The translations under genes and the position numbers were made by a program. The notes under the pieces are model-generated. The model did no database searches, was not told the DNA's origin, and saw only the letters and a program-made list of their open reading frames with translations. Positions 8,789-18,193 of a stretch of DNA of 64,000 nt are shown here, in pieces (the stretch's first letter is position 1; the number at the start of each line of letters is the position of its first letter). The DNA is from Stutzerimonas nosocomialis (GTDB lineage Bacteria; Pseudomonadota; Gammaproteobacteria; Pseudomonadales; Pseudomonadaceae): the NCBI RefSeq assembly GCF_005876855.1, contig NZ_QLAE01000020.1, positions 25,172 to 89,171 on the forward strand, read 5' to 3'.

Positions 8789-9219
8789 GCCTGACCTCCG
8801 TGCGCCGCGTTCGCGCGGACGCGGTGGCCGAACTGGCCACCGCCAGCTGGTCCAACGCGCTGCTGATCGACAACGAGGTGGTGATGTCCGGCATGACCGG
8901 GCATCCCGCCACCCGCCAGGCGACGGAACGGGGCGAACCCCTGGACGCCTACACCCAGACCCTGGTGGTGCTGAACAAGTGCAAGGCGCTGGTCGAGGCC
9001 GCCGGGGGCGGCATCCACAACATCTACCGGCTGACCCTGTACCTCACCCGCATCGCCGACAAGGACGAGGTGGGTCGCGCCCGCCGCGATTTCTTTGCCG
9101 GCCAGACGACCCTGCCGACCTCGACCCTGGTCGAGGTCAGCGGTCTGGTCTTTCCCGAACTCTGCGTGGAGATCGAAGCCAGCGCCCGCCTGGACGTCGA
9201 TCTGCGCGCTACAGCCTGA
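8785..9219 (+). CDS. RidA (YjgF/YER057c/UK114) family protein
   Basis: A 144-residue protein beginning with GTG, whose first bases overlap the Rieske stop (GTGA). Typical family features are visible: the strand VVMSGMTGHP, the helix TQTLVVLNKCKALVEAAGG, IYRLTLYLTRIAD, and the C-terminal strands FPELCVEIEASARL. In canonical RidA an Arg near residue 105 binds the substrate carboxylate. That residue is not clearly conserved here, suggesting the divergent Rid subfamilies found in catabolic operons. RidA proteins hydrolyse reactive enamines or imines, which would fit a pathway with a dehydrogenase acting on an amine. Confidence 0.85.
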   Translation: MSLTSVRRVRADAVAELATASWSNALLIDNEVVMSGMTGHPATRQATERGEPLDAYTQTLVVLNKCKALVEAAGGGIHNIYRLTLYLTRIADKDEVGRARRDFFAGQTTLPTSTLVEVSGLVFPELCVEIEASARLDVDLRATA

Positions 9220-9229
9220 GGCAAGCATC

Positions 9230-10186
9230 ATGTCTACCGCGACCACGACCGCCCTGGTGCACACGCTGCGCTACGAGGCGGAAGGCATCATCAGCGTGGA
9301 ACTCCGGCCGTGGGGCGACACCGTGTTCGCTCCCTTCGAAGCCGGCTCGCACATCGACCTGCACCTGCCCAACGGGCTGGTGCGCAGCTACTCGCTGCTC
9401 AACTCGCCGAGCGATCGGGGACGTTACGTGGTCGGCATCCTGCGCGACCGCAAGAGCCGTGGCGGCTCGGAATTCATCCACAGCCAGCTGCGGGTCGGGA
9501 TGCAACTGACCATTTCCCAACCGCGCAACAACTTCCACCTGGACACCGCCGCCAGCCACAGCGTGCTGGTCGCCGGCGGCATCGGCATCACCCCGATCTA
9601 CTGCATGTACCGCCAGCTGCTGGCGCTCGGGCGCTCGGCCGAACTGATCTACTGCGCCCGCTCGCGTCGCGAGGCGGCGCTGCTGGAGGAAATCTCAGGC
9701 CTCGAAGGCCAGGTCGTCTATCACTTCGACGATGAGAAAGGCGTTTCGCCTGACCTGGCGAACTACCTCGCCGGCAAGCCCGCCGACACGCACTTCTACT
9801 GCTGCGGACCGACGCCGATGCTCGATGCCTTCGAGCAGACCTGCGAACGGCTGGGCTACCCGCACGCGCACATCGAGCGCTTCGCCGCCGCCGAGCTGCC
9901 GCCCGCGGCCGACGCCCAGGGCAGCTACAGCGTCGAACTCAAGCGCTCGGGCAAGACGCTGGAGATCGGGCCGGGGGACAACCTGCTGGAAGCCCTGCTG
10001 AACGCCGGCTGCGACATCGAAAACAGCTGCCGCGAAGGGGTCTGCGGTGCCTGCGAGACCCGCGTGCTCGAAGGTGAGCCCGATCACCGCGACGGCGTGC
10101 TGAGCAAGGCGGAACGGCAGGCCAACAAGTCGATGATGGTCTGTGTATCGGGCTGCCGCAGCAGCCGCCTGGTACTGGACGCCTAG
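9230..10186 (+). CDS. PDR/VanB-type oxidoreductase (FMN, NAD and [2Fe-2S])
   Basis: A 318-residue electron-transfer protein. The flavin-binding N-terminus includes RSYSLLNSP (~residues 58-66), the NAD domain has VAGGIGITP (~residues 110-118) and YCCGPTPML, and the C-terminal plant-type ferredoxin domain has CREGVCGACETRVL with a further Cys in MVCVSGC. This is the FMN-NAD-[2Fe-2S] order of phthalate dioxygenase reductase and VanB. It is the obvious partner of the Rieske oxygenase three genes upstream in the same operon. It is the last gene before a strong terminator. Confidence 0.93.
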   Translation: MSTATTTALVHTLRYEAEGIISVELRPWGDTVFAPFEAGSHIDLHLPNGLVRSYSLLNSPSDRGRYVVGILRDRKSRGGSEFIHSQLRVGMQLTISQPRNNFHLDTAASHSVLVAGGIGITPIYCMYRQLLALGRSAELIYCARSRREAALLEEISGLEGQVVYHFDDEKGVSPDLANYLAGKPADTHFYCCGPTPMLDAFEQTCERLGYPHAHIERFAAAELPPAADAQGSYSVELKRSGKTLEIGPGDNLLEALLNAGCDIENSCREGVCGACETRVLEGEPDHRDGVLSKAERQANKSMMVCVSGCRSSRLVLDA

Positions 10187-10231
10187 TTATCGATTCGACC
10201 GGAGTCAGTTCAACGCCGTTACATATGATTA

Positions 10232-10255
10232 CGCCCGGTCATGCCGGGCGTTTTT
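10232..10255 (+). terminator. intrinsic terminator of the catabolic operon
   Basis: A perfect 7-bp stem (CGCCCGG at 10232-10238, CCGGGCG at 10244-10250) with loop TCATG is followed directly by TTTTT. It lies about 45 bases after the stop of the reductase gene. Confidence 0.9.
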
Positions 10256-10449
10256 ATATATGCATCCGGTGCGACCAAAGGTTACAACGCGCACTGCGAT
10301 AACTCAGACGTTACTTATCTGCACCCATGCAGTGCGGCGCTCCATATGTTCAATCCGGTCTGTTCCATGCCTGGCACAAGTCAGCATGTTTTCCATATAA
10401 CACATTGAAAAACAAGGACTTACAAGAAACCTGAACACTAAGCGGAGCG

Positions 10450-10465
10450 TGGCATGGTTCATGCA
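10450..10465 (+). promoter_or_regulatory. putative sigma-54 (-24/-12) promoter for the porin
   Basis: The sequence TGGCATGGTTCATGCA matches the RpoN consensus except for two positions and keeps the invariant GG and GC with exactly 10 bases between. It lies ~160 bases before the porin ATG. No clear enhancer palindrome was identified upstream. Confidence 0.55.
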
Positions 10466-10624
10466 AAAAACGCTTAGCCATATATGAAACAAGCATGGAC
10501 GATTCCAAGCGCCCAGATTCCCCTTGACTGGCTTCAACCCACTTCATTTTTTGAACTTCTTCAAAAGAGGGGCGGGTTTTCTATTGGCTGAAATTTGCTT
10601 GGTTAATTATTTGAGGCTGCTGAC

Positions 10625-11890
10625 ATGAAAAGAACTCTGCTTGCACTCGCGCTGGCCAATGTTCCCGCCCTGGCCCTCGCCCAGGCGTCCGGCGTGCCCG
10701 CGCCCGCTTCCGTTTCCGAACCCGCAGCGACCCAGGCGGCGGCACCGCCAGCCGGGCCGCGCAAGCCCTTTCCCCACGTTTCCTGGCAAAGCGACGATGG
10801 CGCGACGGCGCTGGATATCGGCGGCGCCCTGCGGATGAACTACCGCGACGAGGACTGGGACAGCACCGAGAACAATGGGCGCTTCCTGTTCGACACCTTC
10901 CGCGTCGACCTCAAGGCCAGGCACCAGGCCTTCTTCGCCGACGTGAACTACTGGTTCCAGGACGACGGCAAGCGCTCCATCGACCGCGGCTACATGGGTT
11001 ACAACCTGAGCCCCCAGTCGAGCATCCAGCTCGGCGCCCCTTTCAAGCCGTTCGGCCTGGAGCCCTATCCGCAGTTCGGCTGGAGCTATCACATCCCGTT
11101 CTTCCTGGGTTATGGCGTGAGCGCCGGCGCGGGCATCAAGTACAACTACAAGGACGCCGACTGGGACCTGCAGGCCGGCTACTTCCCGCGCATGCTGCCG
11201 TCGAGCCTCCGGTACTCGCCGGAAGTGGGCCGCTACAAGGACCTGGATGAAAACGCCATCGCCGCCGTGCATGGCGGCCAGGACAACGAGAAGCGCGACC
11301 AGCTCAACCTGCGCCTGGCCCGCACCTTCGCCGGCGACGACTGGAAGGCCGAGGTCGGCGGCTCGCTGGCCGGCGCCCGGCTGTACAACGCCACCACCCG
11401 TGACGACGGGGACTACTGGGCCGCCGGCCTGCATGCGGTCGTCAACCACGGCCCCTGGACCCTGACGACCCAGGGCATCCGCTACGAATTCGATCCGAAG
11501 AACCCGGCCGGGGTGGCCGACAACCAGATCCTGATGGGCGGCAACGGCCTGACGCCGGCCTTCATGATCGCCGCCGAAGGCACCATCGCCTCGCTCAACG
11601 TCGGCTACGACATCGCCACCCCGGGCCTGGGCATGCTGAAGAAGATCAAGCTCTACAACGACTACAGCCGGCTGTTCAAGGACGAAAGCGGCTGGGCCGA
11701 CTCGCAGATGTACACCGCCGGCATCCAGTTCCTCGCCCTGCCGATCATCGCCTGGCTGGACCTGACCTGGGCCAAGAACGCCAACCCCTTCGGCGGCGCG
11801 GAGAACGGAACCGGCTGGACCTCCACCACCTCCTCGGGCAGCAACGACTGGTATTACCGGACCAACCTCAACATCGGCTACTACTTCTAG
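10625..11890 (+). CDS. outer-membrane porin (phosphate-selective-porin-like)
   Basis: A 421-residue protein with a cleavable signal peptide (MKRTLLALALANVPALALAQ, cut after ~20), an Ala/Pro-rich linker to ~residue 48, then alternating amphipathic strands rich in Tyr and Trp. It ends in NIGYYF, the terminal-Phe signature of beta-barrel assembly. Overall character resembles the OprO/OprP or putative-porin families. Position after the catabolic operon and behind a separate sigma-54-type promoter suggests uptake of the pathway substrate, but specificity is not readable. The ATG follows GAGGCTGCTGAC. Confidence 0.82.
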   Translation: MKRTLLALALANVPALALAQASGVPAPASVSEPAATQAAAPPAGPRKPFPHVSWQSDDGATALDIGGALRMNYRDEDWDSTENNGRFLFDTFRVDLKARHQAFFADVNYWFQDDGKRSIDRGYMGYNLSPQSSIQLGAPFKPFGLEPYPQFGWSYHIPFFLGYGVSAGAGIKYNYKDADWDLQAGYFPRMLPSSLRYSPEVGRYKDLDENAIAAVHGGQDNEKRDQLNLRLARTFAGDDWKAEVGGSLAGARLYNATTRDDGDYWAAGLHAVVNHGPWTLTTQGIRYEFDPKNPAGVADNQILMGGNGLTPAFMIAAEGTIASLNVGYDIATPGLGMLKKIKLYNDYSRLFKDESGWADSQMYTAGIQFLALPIIAWLDLTWAKNANPFGGAENGTGWTSTTSSGSNDWYYRTNLNIGYYF

Positions 11891-11962
11891 ATGAGCGCTC
11901 GCTCCCTTCCAGCCGCCCCGGGGCAGCTGTCTTGTCGGCGCCCGGTTCAGCCGTCCGCAGGA

Positions 11963-12655
11963 TCAGCGCAGGCGGCCGTGACTCAGGGCGAGCGACCAGA
12001 TGGCGTTTTCGCAGCGGGGGCAATGCGCCTGCTGCCGGTCGTTCAGGAGCTGCGTATGGCCGCAGCGGGTACAGGCATAGATGCCACCGGCCGGCACCCG
12101 CTCGTACACCGGCCGGTGCTCGGGCGGCAACACCGACAGCCCCGGTTTGGTGGCCTCCGGCGGGTTGAAGTAGAGGCTGACGTCGCCGTCGGTTTCGAGA
12201 ATGCCGAGGCGGACCTGACCGAGGTGTTCGACGCCCTGCTGGCGCAGCTCCATGAAGAACTCGTCGGACGAGATCTTGTAGCGGTTCAGGCTGTCCAGCT
12301 CGTACAGCCCGTCCTCGATGATGGTCACCGGCTTGCCTTCCATCCAGTTGGAGAACCGCACGCTGTGGCTCATGGCCAGGACGGTGAAGCGGTAGAGCAG
12401 CAGCAGGGTCGCGAACACCATCGCGATGGGCAGCAGCGGCACGTCCTCGTAGAACGACACGTCGCCGGCGGCCGAACCGAGCGTCAGGATCACCACCAGC
12501 TCGAACAGCGACAGCTGGCGGATGCCCCGCCGACCGCTCACCTTCAGGAACAGGAACACCACGACGAAAGCGAAGAAGGCGCGAAGCGCGACCTCCCCGA
12601 GGAAGAGCACGGGGAATTCGTCGAGCAGCATGCGCTGCCAATCGAAGGGAGTCAT
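11963..12655 (-). CDS. DUF421 (YetF-like) membrane protein with C-terminal zinc ribbon
   Basis: A 230-residue protein starting with ATG at 12655, which has GGAG six bases upstream. A longer ATG at 12667 lacks a site. Three membrane helices (residues ~15-105, with VSGRRGIRQLSLFELVVIL as the typical DUF421 core) are followed by the cytoplasmic DUF421 domain (SNWMEGKPVTIIEDG to ~residue 165). An added tail contains CTRCGH and CPRCE (~residues 190-220), forming a CxxC...CxxC zinc ribbon not usual for this family. The gene is convergent with the porin. Function is unknown; DUF421 proteins are linked to envelope and sporulation processes in firmicutes. Confidence 0.82.
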   Translation of the reverse strand: MTPFDWQRMLLDEFPVLFLGEVALRAFFAFVVVFLFLKVSGRRGIRQLSLFELVVILTLGSAAGDVSFYEDVPLLPIAMVFATLLLLYRFTVLAMSHSVRFSNWMEGKPVTIIEDGLYELDSLNRYKISSDEFFMELRQQGVEHLGQVRLGILETDGDVSLYFNPPEATKPGLSVLPPEHRPVYERVPAGGIYACTRCGHTQLLNDRQQAHCPRCENAIWSLALSHGRLR

Positions 12656-13080
12656 GCGCTGCTCCATCGGGGTCGGGGGGGCTGCCTGCCCGCCGTTGCG
12701 CCGGAAGGATCGGCGACGGCCGAGGGTCGAGCGCCTCGAGCGTCGATGCACGTCAGGGAGAGGAAATGGGCTTGCGCACCCTTCATGGGGAGTCCGTTTT
12801 CGTCTGCGTCATCCTTGAGACCGTGAGCGCAGCGAATGGATCGATCCGTCTTGAGGCAACATTTATGACGTCAATGTTGCGTCATAAGAAAAACGTATGG
12901 CTCGCTAATGCCGGCCTATGGCGGCTCCCGTGGCGTTACCAAAACAATCGGAAAAGGTTCAACCATTTTCCCGACGGACGGCATTGAAGCGCATCACACT
13001 CCAGTCGATACGTCCGCGCGACGCATGCGAGCTACGAAGCACGCCTGCTCCTTCCCCCTGCATACAAGAGTGACCTAATC
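12656..13080. other. 425-base divergent intergenic region
   Basis: Lies between the divergent DUF421 and chemoreceptor genes. It contains two overlapping inverted repeats (12856-12887) described separately. No gene with a ribosome site was found; the rest shows nothing I can name. Confidence 0.6.
12856..12887. repeat. two overlapping, mutually exclusive inverted repeats
   Basis: GCAACATT (12856-12863) pairs with AATGTTGC (12873-12880), and TTATGACG (12863-12870) pairs with CGTCATAA (12880-12887). Both have perfect 8-bp arms with 9-base spacers, and each uses the other's spacer. This could be an operator pair for a dimeric regulator or an RNA switch. Confidence 0.6.
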
Positions 13081-14703
13081 GTGCTCAGGCATTACAAGAT
13101 CGCGTCCCGATCAGCTTTCAGCTTTTCAATCGTTGCACTGCTCGTCGTGGCGTTGGGCGCTTTTGCGCTGCTACAGATGAAGAACATCCGGATGGCCACC
13201 CTGGACATGGTGGACAACCGTCTGCCGAGCTATGAAGCGCTGGCCGACATGAAGGAGAAACTGCTCCGCATGCGTGTCGTTTCGCTCCGGGTCCTGGTCA
13301 ATCGCGATCCGGCGGAACTTGCGCAGAGCGCAAGGAGCTCGAACGAGCTGGCCCAGCAGGTCAAGGATGTGGAGCTCCGCTATGAGGGGTTGATCTCCGA
13401 TGACGACGAACGCGCGCAATACCGTGTGTTCGACAAGGCGCTGAACGACTACTTCCAGGTGAACCAGCAGCTCCTGTCGCTTTCCGACCAGGACCGCATC
13501 GACGAGATGCAGGAACTGCAGGGTTCGAAATACGCGACGCTCTCCGACCAGCTCGGCCATGAGCTCGACAAGCTCCTGCAGATCAACAAGACCGGCGCCG
13601 CCGACTCCGGAAAGAAAGCGGCCGATGCCTACGAATTTTCCATCGCCGTGGTCGTGGGCATGCTCCTGGCCGCCGCGATGCTGACCGTGATCCTGGCCTA
13701 CCTGCTGACGCGCAGCATCGTGCAGCCGCTTCGCCTGGCGGTGTCCGTCGCCGAGACGGTCGCCTCGGGGGATCTGAGCAAGACGATCGACATCGAAGGC
13801 CGTGACGAACCGGCCATGTTGCTGACGGCGCTCAAGACCATGCAGGCCAAGCTACGCGAAACCCTGGAGCGCATCGCCCTGTCCTCGGACCAGCTGGCAT
13901 CGGCCGCCGAAGAGCTGAACGTGATCACCGAGGATTCGGCACGCGGGCTCGAACAGCAGAACAACGAACTGGAACAGGCCGCCACCGCGGTCAACGAAAT
14001 GACCGCGGCGGTGGACGAGGTCGCACGCAACGCGGTCAGCACCTCCGAAGCTTCGAGGGCCTCGGACGACAACGCCAAGAAGGGCCAGCAGCAGGTCAAC
14101 GGCACGGTCAACTCGATTTCCCAGCTCGCCGGTGAAATAGGCGGCACCTCGGTGCAGGTGAAGGATCTCGCCGACAAGGTGCATGACATCAGCAAGGTGC
14201 TCGACGTCATCCGCTCGATCGCCGAGCAGACCAACCTGCTCGCCCTCAACGCCGCGATCGAAGCCGCCCGCGCGGGGGATGCCGGCCGAGGCTTTGCGGT
14301 GGTGGCCGACGAAGTTCGTGCCCTGGCTCATCGCACCCAGCAGTCGACGCTGGAGATCGAGCAGATGATCGGCAACATCCGCACGGGGGCCGACCAGGCC
14401 AAGGCGTCGATGGATGCGAGTACCGAACGCGCCACCGCCACGCTCCGCATCGCGGAAGCGGCAGGCCAGGCGCTGCAGGAAATCACCGATGCCATCAGCC
14501 AGATCAGCGAGCGCAACCTGGTGATCGCCAGCGCCTCGGAAGAACAGGCCCAGGTGGCCCGCGAGGTCGACCGCAACCTGGTCAACATCCGCGACCTAGC
14601 CGCCCACAGCTCTGCCGGCGCGAGCCAGACCAATGCCGCCAGCCAGGACCTCTCGCGGCTGGCCGTCGAACTGAACGACCTGGTGAATCGGTTCAAGTTC
14701 TGA
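13081..14703 (+). CDS. methyl-accepting chemotaxis protein
   Basis: A 540-residue chemoreceptor starting with GTG. TM1 is at residues ~12-33, followed by a four-helix-bundle-type periplasmic sensor (~35-185) and TM2 (~190-212). A HAMP domain follows (~213-265, from [11 protein letters not shown]), then a long signalling domain with the hairpin tip [20 protein letters not shown] (~residues 380-399). No C-terminal CheR-tethering pentapeptide is visible. The ligand is unknown; the small helical sensor suggests a 4HB_MCP-type module. It stands alone, convergent with the efflux operon. Confidence 0.95.
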   Translation: MLRHYKIASRSAFSFSIVALLVVALGAFALLQMKNIRMATLDMVDNRLPSYEALADMKEKLLRMRVVSLRVLVNRDPAELAQSARSSNELAQQVKDVELRYEGLISDDDERAQYRVFDKALNDYFQVNQQLLSLSDQDRIDEMQELQGSKYATLSDQLGHELDKLLQINKTGAADSGKKAADAYEFSIAVVVGMLLAAAMLTVILAYLLTRSIVQPLRLAVSVAETVASGDLSKTIDIEGRDEPAMLLTALKTMQAKLRETLERIALSSDQLASAAEELNVITEDSARGLEQQNNELEQAATAVNEMTAAVDEVARNAVSTSEASRASDDNAKKGQQQVNGTVNSISQLAGEIGGTSVQVKDLADKVHDISKVLDVIRSIAEQTNLLALNAAIEAARAGDAGRGFAVVADEVRALAHRTQQSTLEIEQMIGNIRTGADQAKASMDASTERATATLRIAEAAGQALQEITDAISQISERNLVIASASEEQAQVAREVDRNLVNIRDLAAHSSAGASQTNAASQDLSRLAVELNDLVNRFKF

Positions 14704-14938
14704 CCGCGAGCGCCTGCGAGCCAGGCACGCACTGACAGTCTCTCCTTCAGGAAGGATCGTGGCCAGCGGATGGCCTTCGCCTTTTCGGCCCCCAGGTTTC
14801 ACACGCCAACATCCGCACGCTCCCCTCGCCCGCTCCGGGAGAGAACCAGGGATCACGAGCGTTCTCCGCTACGCCAGACGCACACCCTCCCCGTCGAACC
14901 CCCGCACGACGCAATCTCCTCTCACCACCCGCCAGGAC

Positions 14939-17900
14939 TCAATCCAGGGACTTCTCCTGCCCGGCATCCGCCGGCGTGAGCACCAGGTACAGCGCGGGCA
15001 CGACGAACAGCGCCAGGATCGACACCGAGATCAGCCCGAAGATGATCACCAGGGTCAGCGGCCGATAGAACGCGCTGCTGATGGCCAGCGGTATCAACCC
15101 GACGATGGTGGTGATGGCCGTGGTCAGCAAGGGTCGCAGGCGACGCGCCGAACCGGCCGCGGCCGCCTGGTTGATGCTCATCCCGTCCTTGAGATAGCCG
15201 TTCATGGTGTCGACCATGATGATGCCGTTGTTGATGGCGATGCCGATCAGCGACACCAGGCCGATCATGGCGAAGAACGAAAAGGTGATGTCGAAAGCCC
15301 AGAAGCCCAGGGCCGCGCCGACGATGGCCAGGGGCATGGTGGCGAAGATGATGAACGCCTGGCGGAAGCTGCTGAGCACGATGACCAGCACGCCCACGAT
15401 CAGCACCACCGCGATGAGCATGGCGATCAGCGCCGAGGTGAAGGTCTCCGCGGTATCGGCGGACTCGCCACCGATCACCACACGGTAGCCGGCGGGCCAC
15501 TCCCGCTGCAGCTCGGTCAGCTGCGGCATCAGCTCGGCCATCACCTCGCCCACGGTGCGCCCTTCGTTCTTGGCCATCACCGTGAGCGCGCGCTCGCCGT
15601 CGCTGTGGGAGATGGCGATGGCCGCTTCGGACTGGATCGGCTTCAGCAGCTGGTTCAGCGCAATGGAGGTGCCGTCGTCGGTGAAGGCGCGCACGCGGGA
15701 CAGCTCCTCGGTGTTGCGCGGCCCACCCGCCTCGCCGGGTCGGCTCGGCCATTCGGTCCCCAGGCGGATGTCGATGTTGTCCATCCCGGCGGCGGTGATG
15801 AAGGTGCCGATGATGTCGGAGCTGAAGGCGATACGGACCTGCGAGGCGAGGTTTTCCTGGGAGATGCCGAAGAAGTCGGCGGCCTCGCGGTTGGGCCGCA
15901 GGGCCATCTGGGGCTTGAGCATGCCGATGTTGTCACGCACATCGACCACGCCGTCGATATCCGACAGCAACCCCTGCACCTGGCGGGAGAACACCTGCAA
16001 CTGGTCCATGTCGGCGCCCAGGAGCTGGATCTCGATCGGATCGCCCGAGGTCGGACCGCTGCCCTCGGGCACCACCAGCAGCTGCGCGGCGGCCACGTTT
16101 TCCTGCAGGTACGCCGAGAGCTCCCGGCGCAGTTCGTCGGCCAGGACATGGGAATCCGCGTCGCGCTCCTCGCGCGGGCGGAAGATGGCCGAGAAGCCGA
16201 TGTAGTTCTCCGCCTCGCTCGGCTGCAGCGCCGACGCCGTCGAGCCACCGGCGAACGGGCTCTTCAGGCCCACCAGCTTCACCACGCTCTGGAAATAGAC
16301 CTTGTCCCTCAGCAGCTCGCCCACCTCGTCCGCCACCTGCTGCGAGGTGGCGAGCTGCGCGGTCGGCGGCAGTTCGATGTTGATGCCCAGGCGCTCGCCG
16401 TCGCTCGGCGGGAACAGCTCGATCCGGGCCTGGGTGAACGCCACCATCGCCAGCACGAACAGGCCGACGCCGCCCAGCACCCACAGCCACGCCAGCTTGC
16501 GCGACCGGACCACCCAGCGGCCGTTCCAGCGCTCCAGCCCGTTCACCGCCCATTGCGTCACCCGGTCGGAAGCCCCCTGGTGCTTCGGGTTGTCCGAACG
16601 CCGTTGCTTGCCCAGCAACGCCCGGGACAGCGGCAGCGAGCACAGCATGGCGACGATGAACGAGAGGACCAGGCAGATCACGATCGTGGTGGGCAGCACC
16701 CGGATGAACGCGCCGATCGTGCCGCCGATGGACATCAGCGGCGCCAGCGCCAGGATGGTGGTCAGCTGCGCGGCGAAGGCCGGCATCGCATAGCGCTTGA
16801 CCGTGGCCAGCACGCCCTGGCCGAAGGTTTTGCCCTGGACGTAGATCTCGTCGTGCAGGCCCTCCATGAGCAGGATGAACACGTCGATGATCATCACCAG
16901 CGCGATCACCATGCCGATGACCACCAGCTCGTTGAGCGAATAGCCCATCACCATGATGCACAGCAGTACCCCGGCGAAGGTGACCGGGACCGACAGGCCC
17001 GCCACGATCGCCTCGCGCCAGGCGATGGTCAGCAGCAGGATGGCGAACACGATGCCCATGGTTTGCACGGCGCTGACGAAGACGTCCGACAGCGCGTCCC
17101 AGATCTGCGTCGCCTCGTCCTGGGTGACGGTGTATTCCAGCCCCGCCGGCCAGCCACCCGCGCCTTCCATCTGCGCCAGGGTCGCGCGAAGCGACTCCAC
17201 CAGCTTGACCGTATCGGCCCCCGGCGACTTGCGCACGGACATTTCCAGCGACGGCTCGAAGCCACCGCCCTGCTCGGCGAAGAAGGCCCGCGTCCTTTCC
17301 GTCTCCTGCGTGCGATGCACCGAGGCGATCTCGTCGAGCCGTATGGCGCGCCCCGGACCGCTGCGGGCCACCGGCAGCGCGCGCAGGTCGTCCACGTCAC
17401 GGAAGCGCCCTTCCAGGCGGACCACGGCGCCGATGCTGTCGCTGCGGATCTCGCCGAAGGGTTGCTCGATGTTGGCCTGCTGCACGGCGTTGCGCACCGC
17501 CGCCGGCGACAGGCCCAGCGCCAGCAACCGCTCGGGGCGCAGCAGAATCTGCACGATCTCCTCGCGCTCGCCGCCGATGTTCACCTCGTTCACGCCGGGC
17601 AGGCGTTCGAGCGTGTCGCGGATCCGCCGCGCCTGCTCGTTCATCACCGTCGATCCGGCGTCGCCGTGCAGCGTGAAGGTGAAGATCGGCCGGTCGTCCA
17701 CCGACGCCTGGGCGATGGTAGGGCGCTCGACGTCGGCCGGCAGGTCGGCCTCGGCATCGGCCACCGCCGCGCGCAGCCGCGTCATGGCGTCCAGCGGGTC
17801 CGCGGCGGCGTCGAACTCGACGGAGATGATCGAGAAGGAATCGAACGAGGCACTCTCGACCCGCCGTACCCCCTGCAGCGTGGTGACCTCGTCCTCGATG

Positions 17901-18193
17901 ACGTCGGTCACCTGCTCTTCCATGGTCTGCGGATCGGCGCCCGGCCAGCTGGTGGTGATGGTCGCCTGGGGGATGTTCAGGTCCGGCAGGGACTCCTTGA
18001 CCAGTTGGGTGTAGGCCATCACGCCGCCCAGGGCCAGGGTCACCATCAGCAGGATGCCGAAGATCGGCTGCAGGAAGAAGAAGCGCGCCAGGGGATGGGC
18101 GTTGCGCACCTCGTGGGAGCCGGGTCGCGCAGGGCCGCTCACCGCGTCGGGTACGGCCTGGCGCTGCTCGTCGCCGTCTCTGTCCAGGCTCAT
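14939..18193 (-). CDS. RND efflux permease
   Basis: A 1084-residue inner-membrane RND transporter with TM1 (~residues 42-60), a large periplasmic porter loop, a central 6-TM block, a second loop and a C-terminal TM block. Proton-relay positions differ from AcrB: in TM4 the usual paired Asp is reduced to one (VMIIDVFILLME), and in TM10 the usual Lys position reads Asn (GIAINNGIIMVD). It may therefore be a divergent subclass rather than a classical HAE1 pump. The start overlaps the MFP stop (ATGA). Operon order is tetR, OMF, MFP, RND. Substrates are unknown. Confidence 0.9.
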   Translation of the reverse strand: MSLDRDGDEQRQAVPDAVSGPARPGSHEVRNAHPLARFFFLQPIFGILLMVTLALGGVMAYTQLVKESLPDLNIPQATITTSWPGADPQTMEEQVTDVIEDEVTTLQGVRRVESASFDSFSIISVEFDAAADPLDAMTRLRAAVADAEADLPADVERPTIAQASVDDRPIFTFTLHGDAGSTVMNEQARRIRDTLERLPGVNEVNIGGEREEIVQILLRPERLLALGLSPAAVRNAVQQANIEQPFGEIRSDSIGAVVRLEGRFRDVDDLRALPVARSGPGRAIRLDEIASVHRTQETERTRAFFAEQGGGFEPSLEMSVRKSPGADTVKLVESLRATLAQMEGAGGWPAGLEYTVTQDEATQIWDALSDVFVSAVQTMGIVFAILLLTIAWREAIVAGLSVPVTFAGVLLCIMVMGYSLNELVVIGMVIALVMIIDVFILLMEGLHDEIYVQGKTFGQGVLATVKRYAMPAFAAQLTTILALAPLMSIGGTIGAFIRVLPTTIVICLVLSFIVAMLCSLPLSRALLGKQRRSDNPKHQGASDRVTQWAVNGLERWNGRWVVRSRKLAWLWVLGGVGLFVLAMVAFTQARIELFPPSDGERLGINIELPPTAQLATSQQVADEVGELLRDKVYFQSVVKLVGLKSPFAGGSTASALQPSEAENYIGFSAIFRPREERDADSHVLADELRRELSAYLQENVAAAQLLVVPEGSGPTSGDPIEIQLLGADMDQLQVFSRQVQGLLSDIDGVVDVRDNIGMLKPQMALRPNREAADFFGISQENLASQVRIAFSSDIIGTFITAAGMDNIDIRLGTEWPSRPGEAGGPRNTEELSRVRAFTDDGTSIALNQLLKPIQSEAAIAISHSDGERALTVMAKNEGRTVGEVMAELMPQLTELQREWPAGYRVVIGGESADTAETFTSALIAMLIAVVLIVGVLVIVLSSFRQAFIIFATMPLAIVGAALGFWAFDITFSFFAMIGLVSLIGIAINNGIIMVDTMNGYLKDGMSINQAAAAGSARRLRPLLTTAITTIVGLIPLAISSAFYRPLTLVIIFGLISVSILALFVVPALYLVLTPADAGQEKSLD

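Larger units (their letters stand above)
10187..10624. other. 438-base intergenic region before the porin
   Basis: No convincing gene. It is markedly more AT-rich than its surroundings. It holds the terminator of the catabolic operon (10232-10255) and a sigma-54-type promoter (10450-10465) facing the porin gene. The last 100 bases are T-rich and contain TTGACT at 10524 without a good -10 partner. Short open frames here have no ribosome site or coding character. Confidence 0.7.

Noticed and set aside
10143-10400. Open frame across the end of the reductase gene and the terminator
   Set aside because: Runs through an intrinsic terminator, has atypical composition and no ribosome site.
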